From Chloracidobacterium sp. CP2_5A (GTDB lineage Bacteria > Acidobacteriota > Blastocatellia > Chloracidobacteriales > Chloracidobacteriaceae): DNA of 64,000 nucleotides. Position 1 is the stretch's first letter. Each line of letters opens with the position of its first letter. The translations under genes and the position numbers were made by a program. Below, piece by piece: positions 1 to 8,649 of this stretch. The stretch is from NCBI GenBank assembly GCA_002254845.1, contig NKPT01000001.1:15001-79000 (forward strand). The letters are read 5' to 3'. The notes under the pieces are model-generated. The model was not told the DNA's origin and did no database searches. It saw only the letters and a list, made by a program, of their open reading frames with translations.

Positions 1-17
1 CAGCCTTAGGAGCGCCC

Positions 18-1571
18 ATGCTTGACGTCCCATCCGCCGCGCGGCAGCTCGCCCCATCCGCCTGGCGGGCCGCCGCCGCGCGCCCGCTTGACCGTGAATC
101 GCTCTGCGCCGCGCTCGCCGAGCAAAATCGCCGCTGGCAAGCCGGCCCGGCGACCGCTGCCGCCATCGAGCGATTACGCGACCCCAAAACAGTCGCCGTA
201 GTCACCGGGCAGCAAGCCGGACTCTTTGGCGGTCCGGCACTGACCGCCTGGAAGATCCTCACATCCATCCGCCTCGCCGAGCAGCTTCAGCGGCAAGGGC
301 AGCCGGCCGCGCCGGTGTTCTGGATAGCGTCCGAAGACCATGATTTTGAAGAAGCGCGCCAGACGACCATTCTGACCCGCGATGGGAAACTCCTCGCGAT
401 CGCCTGCCGTCCCGCTTTTGACGGGCAGCCGTCAGTGGGCGCGATCCGGCTGGACGCCGCCGCGACCGCGTCCCTCGCGCAGCTCTCCGACGCCCTGCCG
501 CACAGCGACTTCGCGCCCGATCTGCTGCGCCGCTTGGGAGCGTGTTATCGCCCCGGCCACGGATGGTGCGACGCCTTCGCGATGTGGCTTCATGAGATGT
601 TCGCGCCCTTCGGGCTGATTATTCTCGACCCGCGTGACGCGCGCCTGCGCGCCCTGACGCAGTCGACCTTCGAGTCCGTCATAGACCTTATGCCCTCTGT
701 CATGGAGAGGCTTCTTCGCCAAGCGCGCAACTGGCGAGCGAGCGGAAAGACGCCCCAAGTTAACATCCGCGAAAATGCCACGCCGCTCTTCCTCGAAATC
801 GAAGGCCGCCGGACGGCGCTACTCTCAGATGGTCAGAGCTTTTACCCGAAATCCAACCCGGAGAGCCGCTACACATCGCGCGAGCTGCTTCACATTCTGC
901 GCGACGCCCCGCTGCGCATCACGCCCAACGCTCTGCTGCGCCCGGTGATTCAGGATCAGCTCCTGCCAACCGTCGCCCAAGTCGTGGGACCTGCGGAAGC
1001 CGCTTACTTAGAGCAGTCGCGGTTGATTTATGAAGCCTTGCAGCTGGCGCCGCCGGCGCGCTGGCCGCGAGCTAGCGTCACGCTTGTTGAAAAGCGCCAC
1101 GCTAAGCTGCTTTCTAAGCTGGCGCTCGTGCCGGAAGACATTTTCCTTGGCAGCCAAGCGCTGCTCCGCCGCGCAGCGCTCGCGTCAGCCGACAAACAGG
1201 CACTTGACGCCTTTGAGCGCGTCAAGACGACCATTGAAGGCGAGCTTGACCGCCTTCAGGGCGCGCTCCGCGCGAGCGATTCGTCACTGGCGGATGCATT
1301 ACATCGCGGGCGCGAGAAAATTTTTCATCAGATTAGCGGTCTTGAACAACGATTCCTGGCCAATCAGGCGCAACGGCAGGAGGCCCTGGCGCGCCAACTT
1401 GAGCGCGCGACCGACGCCCTCGCGCCCTACGGGAAGCCGCAGGAGCGAGCCCTGAACCTGCTATCGTTTCTGGTCAAGTACGGCCCAGGCCTCATCGGGC
1501 GCGTCTACGAGCGGATTCGCCTCGACACGGATGAGCATCAGTGGCTCGCCGTCGAGCCGGAAGTCGCCTGA
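18..1571 (+). CDS. bshC: BshC, putative cysteine-adding enzyme of bacillithiol synthesis
   Basis: BshC is the proposed ligase that joins cysteine to GlcN-malate in the last step of bacillithiol synthesis in the cytoplasm. The family signature VVTGQQAGLFGGP lies at residues 61-73, followed by PVFWIASEDHDFEE near 99-112. A helical stretch that could form a coiled coil lies near 370-440. The chosen ATG has AGGAG at positions 8-12 with a 5-base gap. The frame is open back to the window edge, however, and relatives usually carry about 25-30 more N-terminal residues, so the true start may lie outside the window. The 3' end overlaps the convergent membrane protein gene by 34 bp. No other bsh gene is in view, so the pathway is inferred from this protein alone. 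Confidence 0.88.
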   Translation: MLDVPSAARQLAPSAWRAAAARPLDRESLCAALAEQNRRWQAGPATAAAIERLRDPKTVAVVTGQQAGLFGGPALTAWKILTSIRLAEQLQRQGQPAAPVFWIASEDHDFEEARQTTILTRDGKLLAIACRPAFDGQPSVGAIRLDAAATASLAQLSDALPHSDFAPDLLRRLGACYRPGHGWCDAFAMWLHEMFAPFGLIILDPRDARLRALTQSTFESVIDLMPSVMERLLRQARNWRASGKTPQVNIRENATPLFLEIEGRRTALLSDGQSFYPKSNPESRYTSRELLHILRDAPLRITPNALLRPVIQDQLLPTVAQVVGPAEAAYLEQSRLIYEALQLAPPARWPRASVTLVEKRHAKLLSKLALVPEDIFLGSQALLRRAALASADKQALDAFERVKTTIEGELDRLQGALRASDSSLADALHRGREKIFHQISGLEQRFLANQAQRQEALARQLERATDALAPYGKPQERALNLLSFLVKYGPGLIGRVYERIRLDTDEHQWLAVEPEVA

Positions 1572-3154
1572 TAGATGCGAAGCCGCGGATCGCCGCCGCC
1601 AGTGATCTCCGTCCCCCAAACAACGCTGGGGAACTCGCCCAGCTCGTCAGACCACGCCAAGTAGTAGTCGATTTGATGAGCGTCGAGGGCGCGGGCGATG
1701 GCGTCCGGCGCGGCGGCGGGCGCAACGCCGTAGTAGCGCCCGCCAAGAAAGTAGGTCAGATAGAGCGAATAGTGCCACTCGGCGCTTGAGGCCAGGCGCC
1801 CCCGCACGCCTAGCTGTTTCCGCATCGCCTGCGCCGCGCGATACAATCCCCGACAAGTTTCCAGTCCCTCGTCCTTGCCCTGCGCCGCAACCCGCAGCGC
1901 CTGCGCCGGTTGCCAAGCCAGCGCTATTGCGCAAAGCGCGAGCGCGGCGGACCAGGCGGCGCGCGGGCCGCGCGCTATCCAGCCCGCGAAGAGCCAGACG
2001 ACCATCGCGCAGAACAGGTAGGCGAGCGTCCACAAATGACGCGCCTCAACGTAAATAAGCGCGTATCCGGCAAGGTATATCGCGATGGCCGACAGCGCCG
2101 CCCGGCAGCGCCTTCCAGTCTCGGTCTCCGCCTGACGCCACGCGACGACCAAGGCGACGAGCAACAAGGGCAGCGCCAGCGGAAAAAGCTCCGGCAAGAA
2201 GTCACAGGCGATGACGCGCAGCCGCTCAAGCGTCATGACGAGCTGGTACCAGGCAAAGTCGGGCGATTCAAAAACGCTCCAGGGCTGAATCGGCAGGCGC
2301 GTCGGATCCGTCCAGGCGCTGGTATCGCCTGGCTCAAAAGGCGCCCAAAAGCCCTTCTCCATCGGATGCGCAAAGGCCATGCGCGGCCCGGCCCACGCTT
2401 GATTGTACCGCCCGGCCGAGCCGGTCATCCACACGCCGTACTTCCAGCGCAGAGCGACAATCCACAAGCCGCTCAGGGCGCAAAAAGACGCCAGCCCGGC
2501 GACAAAGCTTGCCGCTGAAACGCGCCGGCGCCGCCATTGGAGAAAGCCCCAGAGCGCCCAGTGCGCCAGAAAGAAAGGCAGCGCGAAGGCCTTCGCCATA
2601 TAAGCCAGCGCGCCCAGCGCGCCGCACCCCAAGCCGCGTCGCCAGCTTGGCGGCGACGTGCGGCTCACAAGGAAGCTCAGGTACCACGCCAGCGCCGCCG
2701 CCACGACCAAATCCGGCGTGATGACCGACAGCGCGAAGCGCAGCGTCATCGGGACAGCAGCGGCGACAGCGACGATTCGCGTCCAGACTGGATAACCGCG
2801 CGTCAGGGCCCAGAGTCCAGCCAACGCCGCCGCGCCGCTCCCCAGCAAAGCCAGCTTCACGGCAATTTGAGGCGGCAGCCCGACAACGCGCAGCGCCGCG
2901 GTCAGCCACGACAGCAGCGGCCCCCAGTAAGCGTTTATCGCCCCGCCCAGGTCGCCCCGCGCGTACTTTTCGGCGATGTCGAGATAGGCGATACCGTCGG
3001 GGTTGATCTGAAACTGAAATGCGGGCAGCAGCGTCAACCCCAGCCCAAGGTAGCCGAGCAGCATCCACAGCAGCGGATGACGCAGCCGGGACGATGGGCG
3101 CCGGGTCGACAGGCGAGTCGTGTCAAGCTCGCTGGCTTGGGCTGCATCGCTCAC
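1538..3154 (-). CDS. GT39-like polytopic membrane glycosyltransferase
   Basis: A 538-residue protein with about ten hydrophobic segments. Early in the first loop is the acidic motif INPDGIAYLD, in the place where GT39/ArnT-like (GT-C) enzymes hold catalytic Asp residues. This suggests transfer of a sugar from a polyprenyl-phosphate donor on the outer face of the inner membrane. Donor and acceptor are unknown. The start is GTG at 3154. Its GTGA overlaps the TGA stop of the upstream ABC gene by 4 bp, and AAGGAT sits a suitable distance upstream. A longer in-frame extension to 3229 would run into that gene and lacks a ribosome site. It is the last gene of the leftward operon and converges on bshC with a 34 bp overlap. 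Confidence 0.72.
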   Translation of the reverse strand: MSDAAQASELDTTRLSTRRPSSRLRHPLLWMLLGYLGLGLTLLPAFQFQINPDGIAYLDIAEKYARGDLGGAINAYWGPLLSWLTAALRVVGLPPQIAVKLALLGSGAAALAGLWALTRGYPVWTRIVAVAAAVPMTLRFALSVITPDLVVAAALAWYLSFLVSRTSPPSWRRGLGCGALGALAYMAKAFALPFFLAHWALWGFLQWRRRRVSAASFVAGLASFCALSGLWIVALRWKYGVWMTGSAGRYNQAWAGPRMAFAHPMEKGFWAPFEPGDTSAWTDPTRLPIQPWSVFESPDFAWYQLVMTLERLRVIACDFLPELFPLALPLLLVALVVAWRQAETETGRRCRAALSAIAIYLAGYALIYVEARHLWTLAYLFCAMVVWLFAGWIARGPRAAWSAALALCAIALAWQPAQALRVAAQGKDEGLETCRGLYRAAQAMRKQLGVRGRLASSAEWHYSLYLTYFLGGRYYGVAPAAAPDAIARALDAHQIDYYLAWSDELGEFPSVVWGTEITGGGDPRLRIYQATSGSTASH

Positions 3155-6100
3155 AGGATATCCTTGCTCCGCAGGGCGAGCGCCGTGAACGCGATGAACA
3201 GGAAAAAGAAAACGCCCAGCGCCGCCCAATCAAGCCGCAATCGGCTGAAGTCGTTTAAGAAGCCGACAAAGCGCGACTTGTCCGCAGGCGGATACTTCAC
3301 CTCTGGCGCTTTTGGCTCCGGGTCGAGCGTCGGGAATTGGGGACGCAGGCTGCCAGTTCGCAGAAACGACTCCAGGTCGTCCTTGTATTCATCAAACTTC
3401 GCCTGCTGGCGCCGGCGATAGTCGGCAAGCTCCCGCTTGAAGCTATTTATCGCTCTTTGATTTTCAGCTTTGACGCGCCCGATTTCGCCAGCCTCATCAT
3501 CGTCGTCTTTGCCGCGCAACACGCCGAGTCCGCCCCACGCGACGCCCACCCGCTTGAGCGCGTCATACGACCACATAGCCGGCATCGCTAGGCTCGCGCC
3601 CCTGGATAGGCCCTCATTCGGAAGCAAGAGCCCGCCAAACAAAATCTGCGGAATCAGCGCGAGCGGGACGAGGCTGGTCGCCATTTCCGATGTGCGCACC
3701 AGGGCCGAAATCAACAAGCCCATGGCGATGCCAACCAAGTGTGACAAGAGCAAGTGGGGGAAAACCAGCCACGGCGGGCCCGGCACGGACTCAAAAGCGG
3801 CGGTGACGCCGTAAAGCAAGGCGATCTGCGCCATTCCAAGCAAGGCGAGAACCAGCAGCTTTGAGCCAACATAGGGCAGTATGCCCAGATTGACCATCCG
3901 CTCGCGCCGATAGATGCTGGCTTCCTTGACGATTTCGCGGGCCGCGTTTGAGCAGCCAAACCAGATGGACGAGAGCGCCAACACAAAGTACGGGAAATCC
4001 CGCGCCCAAGTCTCGCCCACCGCCAGCGCGGTCAGGAGCGCGATAATCGGCGCTTGTCCGAATAAAATCGCCAGGTTGAGACGGTCGGCTAGCATGACGC
4101 GCGCATATCGGTCCGAAAGCGTCGCCATCTGCCGCAGGCTTTGAAAGAGTGTAAGGTCGTTGGCGGACGGGCGGGCGGCGATCGAGCCGGTCCGCGCCAG
4201 CTCCGCCAGCGGGGCGGCGATATACTGCCGATAGGCTGCCGACTGCTCGAATTTTTGGCGCCAAGCTTCAGCCTTGGCATCGCTATTCGGATCGCCTAGC
4301 GCGTCAAAAAGCTCCTTGAAGCTCGGGACATTGAAATAGGCCACCGCTTCCTGCGGCGGGCCGTACCACACCAGCCGGCCGCGCATCAGCACCACGATCT
4401 TGTCAAAGAGCTTGACGTTCTCCATCGCATGGGTGGTGAGAATGACCGAGTGACCGCCGGAGGCGATCCGCCGGAAGAGGTGCATGATTTTCTCTTCCGC
4501 GCCCGGGTCGAGGCCCGAGGTCGGCTCGTCCAGAAAAATGATGCCCGGCTGCGTCACCAGCTCGACGGCGATGGAAACGCGCTTGCGCTGCCCGCCGGAA
4601 AGCTGCCCGATGGGCACGGCGCGCCGCGAAGTTAGCCCCGTCACGTCCAGCGCCTCGGCGATGATGCGGTCAATGTCTTCGTCGCTCGTGTCGGACGACA
4701 GCCGCATTTTGGCCACGTAGTAAAGCGTCCGCTCGACGGTCAGCTCCCGGTGAATGATGTCGTCCTGCGGCACGTACCCGATGGACTGCTTGAAGCTGTT
4801 GATGTTTTCATACAGGCTCAAGCCGTTGATCAGCACCAGGCCCTGCTCCGCCGGGCGCATGCCGTTGAGCGCGTCCATGAGCGTGGATTTTCCCGCCCCC
4901 GACGGCCCTAGCAGGCCAACGAACTCATTCGGCGCAATCGCCAGTCGCACCCGATCCAGCAGTCGAATCGTGCCCGAGCCGTCCCGGCTGCGGACCTCCC
5001 TCGTCAAGTCGAGCGCGTCAATGCGCGCCCGGCTGCGCGTGTCAAAAACGGCGACGGCGTCCGGTTCCAGCCGCAGCAGAAACGGCCCGATCTGCACCAC
5101 ATCCGCCGCCCGCAATCGGCATCGAGCGACGCGTCGGCCATTGACATAGACGCCGTTCGTGCTGCCCAGGTCCTCCAGCGTCCAGCCTTGCGCGTCGCGA
5201 CCCAGAGCGGCGTGACGCTTTGAAATCTGAAGCAAGTCAAGCTGGATATCGTTGTCGGGCGCGCGCCCAACCGTGAGGCGGCCCGGCGTCGCGCCCTGCC
5301 CAAAGGGCTTGCGCAGAACGAAGTTTTTGGACTCGCCCATCCGTGGCGCTAAAGTCGCGGACGCGGAGATAACCGTGCCGTCGCCGCCCGTCGCCGACGA
5401 GCCGCCCGACGGGGCGACAAAGCGCAACCGCGCGCCCCCCAAGCCGATTTCAATCACCGCGCCGGACTCGAGCGGCGTGGGCCCGGCAATCCGCCGACCG
5501 TTGACGAACGTGCCATTGAACGACCCCAAATCGCGCGCGACATACGCCCCGCCCTGCCGCTCAATGACGGCATGCCGCCGCGATGCGGTTGGAAACTGGA
5601 CTGGATCCAAGCGAATGGCGTTGCCTTCGTCGCGTCCGACGCCGACCATCGCCTCCGACAAGACAAAGCGCGGCGCGCCTGAGCCATTGAGGAGTTCAAC
5701 GTAGGGAAGCTCGCCGGGAGGCGGCGGCGGGAATGATGACGCGCTTCCCCGGTCGTCGCCGGTCGCGCCGCCGTTGACGGCCGACATCTGCAAGCGCGTG
5801 GCGGGTAGCGCGGCGCTGGGTTGCGGGCGCAACGACGGCGCCGGCGACGCGAGGGAGGTCAATTCAACCCGCTCCAGCCGAATGCTTGGGCCGCCGGGGC
5901 TAAACTGCGCCACATCGCCCGGCGCAAACGGGGCAGGCTCATGCGGCTGAAGGCGCCGCCCGTTGACGAAGGTGCCATAGGCGCTGCCAACATCCGTGAT
6001 GGTCAAGGCGCCGTCGCGGAAGGCGATTTCCGCATGCCGCCGCGAAACGCCTTGCTCGTGATCCTCAAAGCGCAGCCGACACTGCGCCGGATCGCGCCCA

Positions 6101-6177
6101 ACCAGAAAGCTCGTCTCGGCAATCGCTTCCTGTTGGCCGGCGCGCGAGCCAGCCAGATGCGTCACTACCAGCTTCAT
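3151..6177 (-). CDS. Triple-FHA ABC transporter (ABCG-like ATPase fused to permease)
   Basis: A 1008-residue fusion. Three forkhead-associated domains come first: FHA1 about 1-105 (SRRH 45-48), FHA2 about 160-255 (SRRH 199-202), FHA3 about 285-375 (SKRH 319-322). Each keeps the GR, S-x-R-H and N-G positions that bind phosphothreonine. The ATPase has GPSGAGKST at 424-432, signature LSGGQ at 526-530, IIFLDEP at 546-552 and an H-loop TTH. An ABC-2 type membrane domain follows. Between its last membrane segments lies an acidic run and a charged helical stretch of about 90 residues. Known relatives such as mycobacterial Rv1747 have two FHA domains and are controlled by Ser/Thr kinases; no kinase gene lies nearby. 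The ATG at 6177 overlaps the upstream stop by 4 bp (ATGA), which fixes the start. The substrate is unknown, perhaps a lipid or envelope precursor given the neighbours. Confidence 0.9.
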   Translation of the reverse strand: MKLVVTHLAGSRAGQQEAIAETSFLVGRDPAQCRLRFEDHEQGVSRRHAEIAFRDGALTITDVGSAYGTFVNGRRLQPHEPAPFAPGDVAQFSPGGPSIRLERVELTSLASPAPSLRPQPSAALPATRLQMSAVNGGATGDDRGSASSFPPPPPGELPYVELLNGSGAPRFVLSEAMVGVGRDEGNAIRLDPVQFPTASRRHAVIERQGGAYVARDLGSFNGTFVNGRRIAGPTPLESGAVIEIGLGGARLRFVAPSGGSSATGGDGTVISASATLAPRMGESKNFVLRKPFGQGATPGRLTVGRAPDNDIQLDLLQISKRHAALGRDAQGWTLEDLGSTNGVYVNGRRVARCRLRAADVVQIGPFLLRLEPDAVAVFDTRSRARIDALDLTREVRSRDGSGTIRLLDRVRLAIAPNEFVGLLGPSGAGKSTLMDALNGMRPAEQGLVLINGLSLYENINSFKQSIGYVPQDDIIHRELTVERTLYYVAKMRLSSDTSDEDIDRIIAEALDVTGLTSRRAVPIGQLSGGQRKRVSIAVELVTQPGIIFLDEPTSGLDPGAEEKIMHLFRRIASGGHSVILTTHAMENVKLFDKIVVLMRGRLVWYGPPQEAVAYFNVPSFKELFDALGDPNSDAKAEAWRQKFEQSAAYRQYIAAPLAELARTGSIAARPSANDLTLFQSLRQMATLSDRYARVMLADRLNLAILFGQAPIIALLTALAVGETWARDFPYFVLALSSIWFGCSNAAREIVKEASIYRRERMVNLGILPYVGSKLLVLALLGMAQIALLYGVTAAFESVPGPPWLVFPHLLLSHLVGIAMGLLISALVRTSEMATSLVPLALIPQILFGGLLLPNEGLSRGASLAMPAMWSYDALKRVGVAWGGLGVLRGKDDDDEAGEIGRVKAENQRAINSFKRELADYRRRQQAKFDEYKDDLESFLRTGSLRPQFPTLDPEPKAPEVKYPPADKSRFVGFLNDFSRLRLDWAALGVFFFLFIAFTALALRSKDIL

Positions 6178-6761
6178 AGGCTTTCGCGCATCGCGGATGA
6201 TGCCGCTGGACGCAGCCAGACGCGGCATAGGATAACGAGCGCCGCCGCCGCCAGAATGTTGAACGCCATCAGCCAGACCGAATACTGATGCCAGGCGGCG
6301 AAGGTCAGACGAATGGGGTCGTCTAGCGGGAGCTTTTCAATTTCGCCGCCCAGCCCGGCGCGCAGCGCGGACAGCCGCGCCGAAACAACGAGCTTCGACA
6401 GGGCGACATTGAGGGTCATCATCGCCGGCAACGCCAGCAACAGCCCCCCTTTCCACGAGGCAAGCCGCCCCGCGCGCAGCAGCTGCAGCCACTGGAGACC
6501 TATCAGGAGCAGCCCGCACGTCAGCCCCCACCATTCCAGCTTGCCCAGGACGCTGTTGACCAGCGCCCCGGCCAGGGCGCGCGTCGGCAAGACCCCGAAC
6601 GCGCTCGGCGCGACAGCCGCGCTGAAAAAGACCATCGCCCCAAGCCAGAGACTCAAGACGAGCGAATGCGCGGCGTCGAGCGCCGTATCCAAAGGCGTCG
6701 CCCGCGCGACGCGCAGGGCCGAGTTCGCCGCGGGCGCGGCGGCGGAAATAGCTGGCGTCAT
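6174..6761 (-). CDS. DUF4149 (TMEM205-like) membrane protein
   Basis: A 195-residue protein with four to five hydrophobic helices. LWLGAMVFFSAAVAPSAF near residue 40 is typical of the DUF4149/TMEM205-like family, whose function is unknown. The N-terminal 25 residues are Ala-rich and may be disordered. Both ends overlap neighbours by 4 bp (ATGA at 6758-6761 and at 6174-6177), so it is probably translationally coupled to the AI-2E-type permease upstream and the FHA-ABC transporter downstream. A role linked to one of these transporters is an inference from position only. Confidence 0.7.
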   Translation of the reverse strand: MTPAISAAAPAANSALRVARATPLDTALDAAHSLVLSLWLGAMVFFSAAVAPSAFGVLPTRALAGALVNSVLGKLEWWGLTCGLLLIGLQWLQLLRAGRLASWKGGLLLALPAMMTLNVALSKLVVSARLSALRAGLGGEIEKLPLDDPIRLTFAAWHQYSVWLMAFNILAAAALVILCRVWLRPAASSAMRESL

Positions 6762-8044
6762 GGCGTGGAAGCGGTGGCTTCCGCCGTCGCCTCCGCCGGG
6801 GAAGACGACAACGGCGCATTAGGCGAAAGCAAGCCGGACCCGGGCGCGCCGTAGCGATAAAAAGCGGACCTTTCGTAATGCTCGATGGCCAAGGCGGCAA
6901 GGACCTTCCCGACCGCCAGCGCCGGCACGGTGAGGATCACGCCCAAAATGCCAAGCAAATGATGCCCGACTACCAAGCCGATAATGACCAGAAACGGGTG
7001 CAAGTCGAGCCGCTCGCCCAGAACGAACGGCGTTAGATAAAAGCTTTCGACGCTCTGCACAATGACGTAAACGCCGATAATCAGCCCCAGCTGCATCCAG
7101 GATGGCGCGTCCGACATCGCCAGCGTGCAGGTCAGCAGCCCCGCCAAAAACGTGCCGATATAGGGAATCAAGTGCCCAAAGCCCGATAGAAACCCCAGCG
7201 ACAGCGCCGATGGAACGCCCAGCAGGCTAAACCCAAGCGCGTACATCACGGCCATCGACGAGCAAACGACCAGCTGCCCGCGCACGAAAGCGCTCAAAGC
7301 CTCGTCAACTTTCGCCAGCGCGTCCATCACTGTCGCCCGGTGGCGCGCCGGCACGAGCTGCAACGACCGCCGCTGCAAGCCGCTGGCGTCTTTGAGCATG
7401 TAATAGACGAAAAACGGAATGAGCAGCAGGTTGATCAGGCTCGTCACAACCCCAATGGCGTTCGAGAAAGTCGCGCTCAGCCCGACCAAAACCGGCTCAA
7501 TCAATGTCAAGGGGTTGTCAACTCGCTCGCGGACGCTCCCCGCCACCTGCTCGTATTGCGTCGGATAGCGCTCGCGAAGACCTTCGAGGATGGGCTGCGC
7601 AAGCGCCGTAAGCCGCTGGAAGCCTCCCGGAAGCCTCTGGACAGCCTGGGCGAGCTGCGCCGCCAGATTCGGGACAACGATAAACAGCCCGACCGCCAGC
7701 CCCCCAACGGCCACCGCCATGGCGTTCAGCACGGACAGCGTGTGCCGAACATGGGCGCGGCGAATCCAGCGGGCCGTGATGCCATCCAGCCAGTCCGCCA
7801 GCGGCTTGATGAGGTAAGCGAGCGCGCCCGAAATCATAAGCGGCACCAACACTGGCTGAAAGACCCAGGCCAGGCTTTTGAAAGCCGCGGAGAGCAGCTC
7901 CCACGACACCAGCAAAAGCAGCAGGGCCGCCAGTGACGGCAGCCATCGCGCCCAGCGCAGTTGCCGCCAGCTCGCGAGGAGGGGCGCATTCGACGCTTCC
8001 GCGGACGGCGCGCCGCCGCCGTTGGTGATTTGAGATTCATTCAT
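6758..8044 (-). CDS. AI-2E family (PerM/YdiK-like) permease
   Basis: A 428-residue protein with about eight membrane helices. The family-like stretches LINLLLIPFFVYYMLKD and GFGHLIPYIGTFLAG are present, and the VxSxxFYLTPFVLG region lies near residue 340. The family was named for autoinducer-2 export (TqsA), but many members do other jobs, including Na+/H+ exchange, so no substrate is assigned. The N-terminal 25 residues are polar and the C-terminal 30 are Pro/Ala/Ser-rich, both probably disordered. The ATG overlaps the pgsA stop by 4 bp, and its own stop overlaps the DUF4149 start by 4 bp. Confidence 0.88.
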   Translation of the reverse strand: MNESQITNGGGAPSAEASNAPLLASWRQLRWARWLPSLAALLLLLVSWELLSAAFKSLAWVFQPVLVPLMISGALAYLIKPLADWLDGITARWIRRAHVRHTLSVLNAMAVAVGGLAVGLFIVVPNLAAQLAQAVQRLPGGFQRLTALAQPILEGLRERYPTQYEQVAGSVRERVDNPLTLIEPVLVGLSATFSNAIGVVTSLINLLLIPFFVYYMLKDASGLQRRSLQLVPARHRATVMDALAKVDEALSAFVRGQLVVCSSMAVMYALGFSLLGVPSALSLGFLSGFGHLIPYIGTFLAGLLTCTLAMSDAPSWMQLGLIIGVYVIVQSVESFYLTPFVLGERLDLHPFLVIIGLVVGHHLLGILGVILTVPALAVGKVLAALAIEHYERSAFYRYGAPGSGLLSPNAPLSSSPAEATAEATASTP

Positions 8045-8649
8045 GACGAGCGTCCCGCCTGACGACGAAATTCACTCACTTCCTGCGACACAAGCCAGAC
8101 GTAGTGTAAGCCGGAATACGCCGTCATGACAAAAACAACCGCCACGCACCACGGCAGCGCCGGATGCAGCGCGGTCATCGTCTGCGCCAAGAGGTAAATG
8201 ACAATGAGCGCAACCTGGCAAAGCGTGCTGATTTTTCCGGGCAGCGACGGCTTGAAGTCTCGAAAGCCGGTGACGTGGGCGATGATAGCCGCCGCGGTCA
8301 CGATCCCGACGTCGCGCCCGATGACCACGACCGACAGCCACCACGGAATCGGCGCGTTCGCTTCCGAGGGAATCGCCATGACGATGTAGCTCGACAGCAT
8401 CAGCAGCTTATCGGCAATTGGGTCAAGCGCCTGCCCAAGCTGACTCTGGGCGTTGAGCCGCCGCGCCAGCCAGCCGTCCGCCGCGTCAGACAATCCGGCC
8501 AGCGCGAATGCCGCCGTCGCCCACCAAAACCGCCCGCGCACAAAGCAAACCACAAAGACTGGCACCAGCAAAATCCGAAACAGCGTGATGACGTTCGGAG
8601 CGGTCAGGATGTCACGGTAGTGGTCGTTCGACAGCGCGCGCGACTTCAA
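8041..8649 (-). CDS. pgsA: CDP-diacylglycerol-glycerol-3-phosphate 3-phosphatidyltransferase
   Basis: PgsA makes phosphatidylglycerol phosphate from CDP-diacylglycerol and glycerol 3-phosphate at the inner membrane. The CDP-alcohol phosphotransferase motif D-x2-D-G-x2-A-R-x8-G-x3-D-x3-D is complete, starting SDAADGWLARR and closing GQALDPIADK. Several hydrophobic helices surround it and the 202-residue length is normal. The start is a TTG at 8649 with GGAGGG seven bases upstream; no ATG or GTG fits. It overlaps the 3' end of the antiporter gene by 38 bp and its stop overlaps the next start by 4 bp. Family members are hard to tell apart, so a related CDP-alcohol transferase is possible, but the NVITLFRI N-terminus fits PgsA well. 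Confidence 0.87.
   Translation of the reverse strand: MKSRALSNDHYRDILTAPNVITLFRILLVPVFVVCFVRGRFWWATAAFALAGLSDAADGWLARRLNAQSQLGQALDPIADKLLMLSSYIVMAIPSEANAPIPWWLSVVVIGRDVGIVTAAAIIAHVTGFRDFKPSLPGKISTLCQVALIVIYLLAQTMTALHPALPWCVAVVFVMTAYSGLHYVWLVSQEVSEFRRQAGRSS

Noticed and set aside
2537-3421. A 294-codon plus-strand frame rich in Arg, Gln and Pro
   Set aside because: It runs antisense across two well supported membrane protein genes; its composition is that of a shadow frame.
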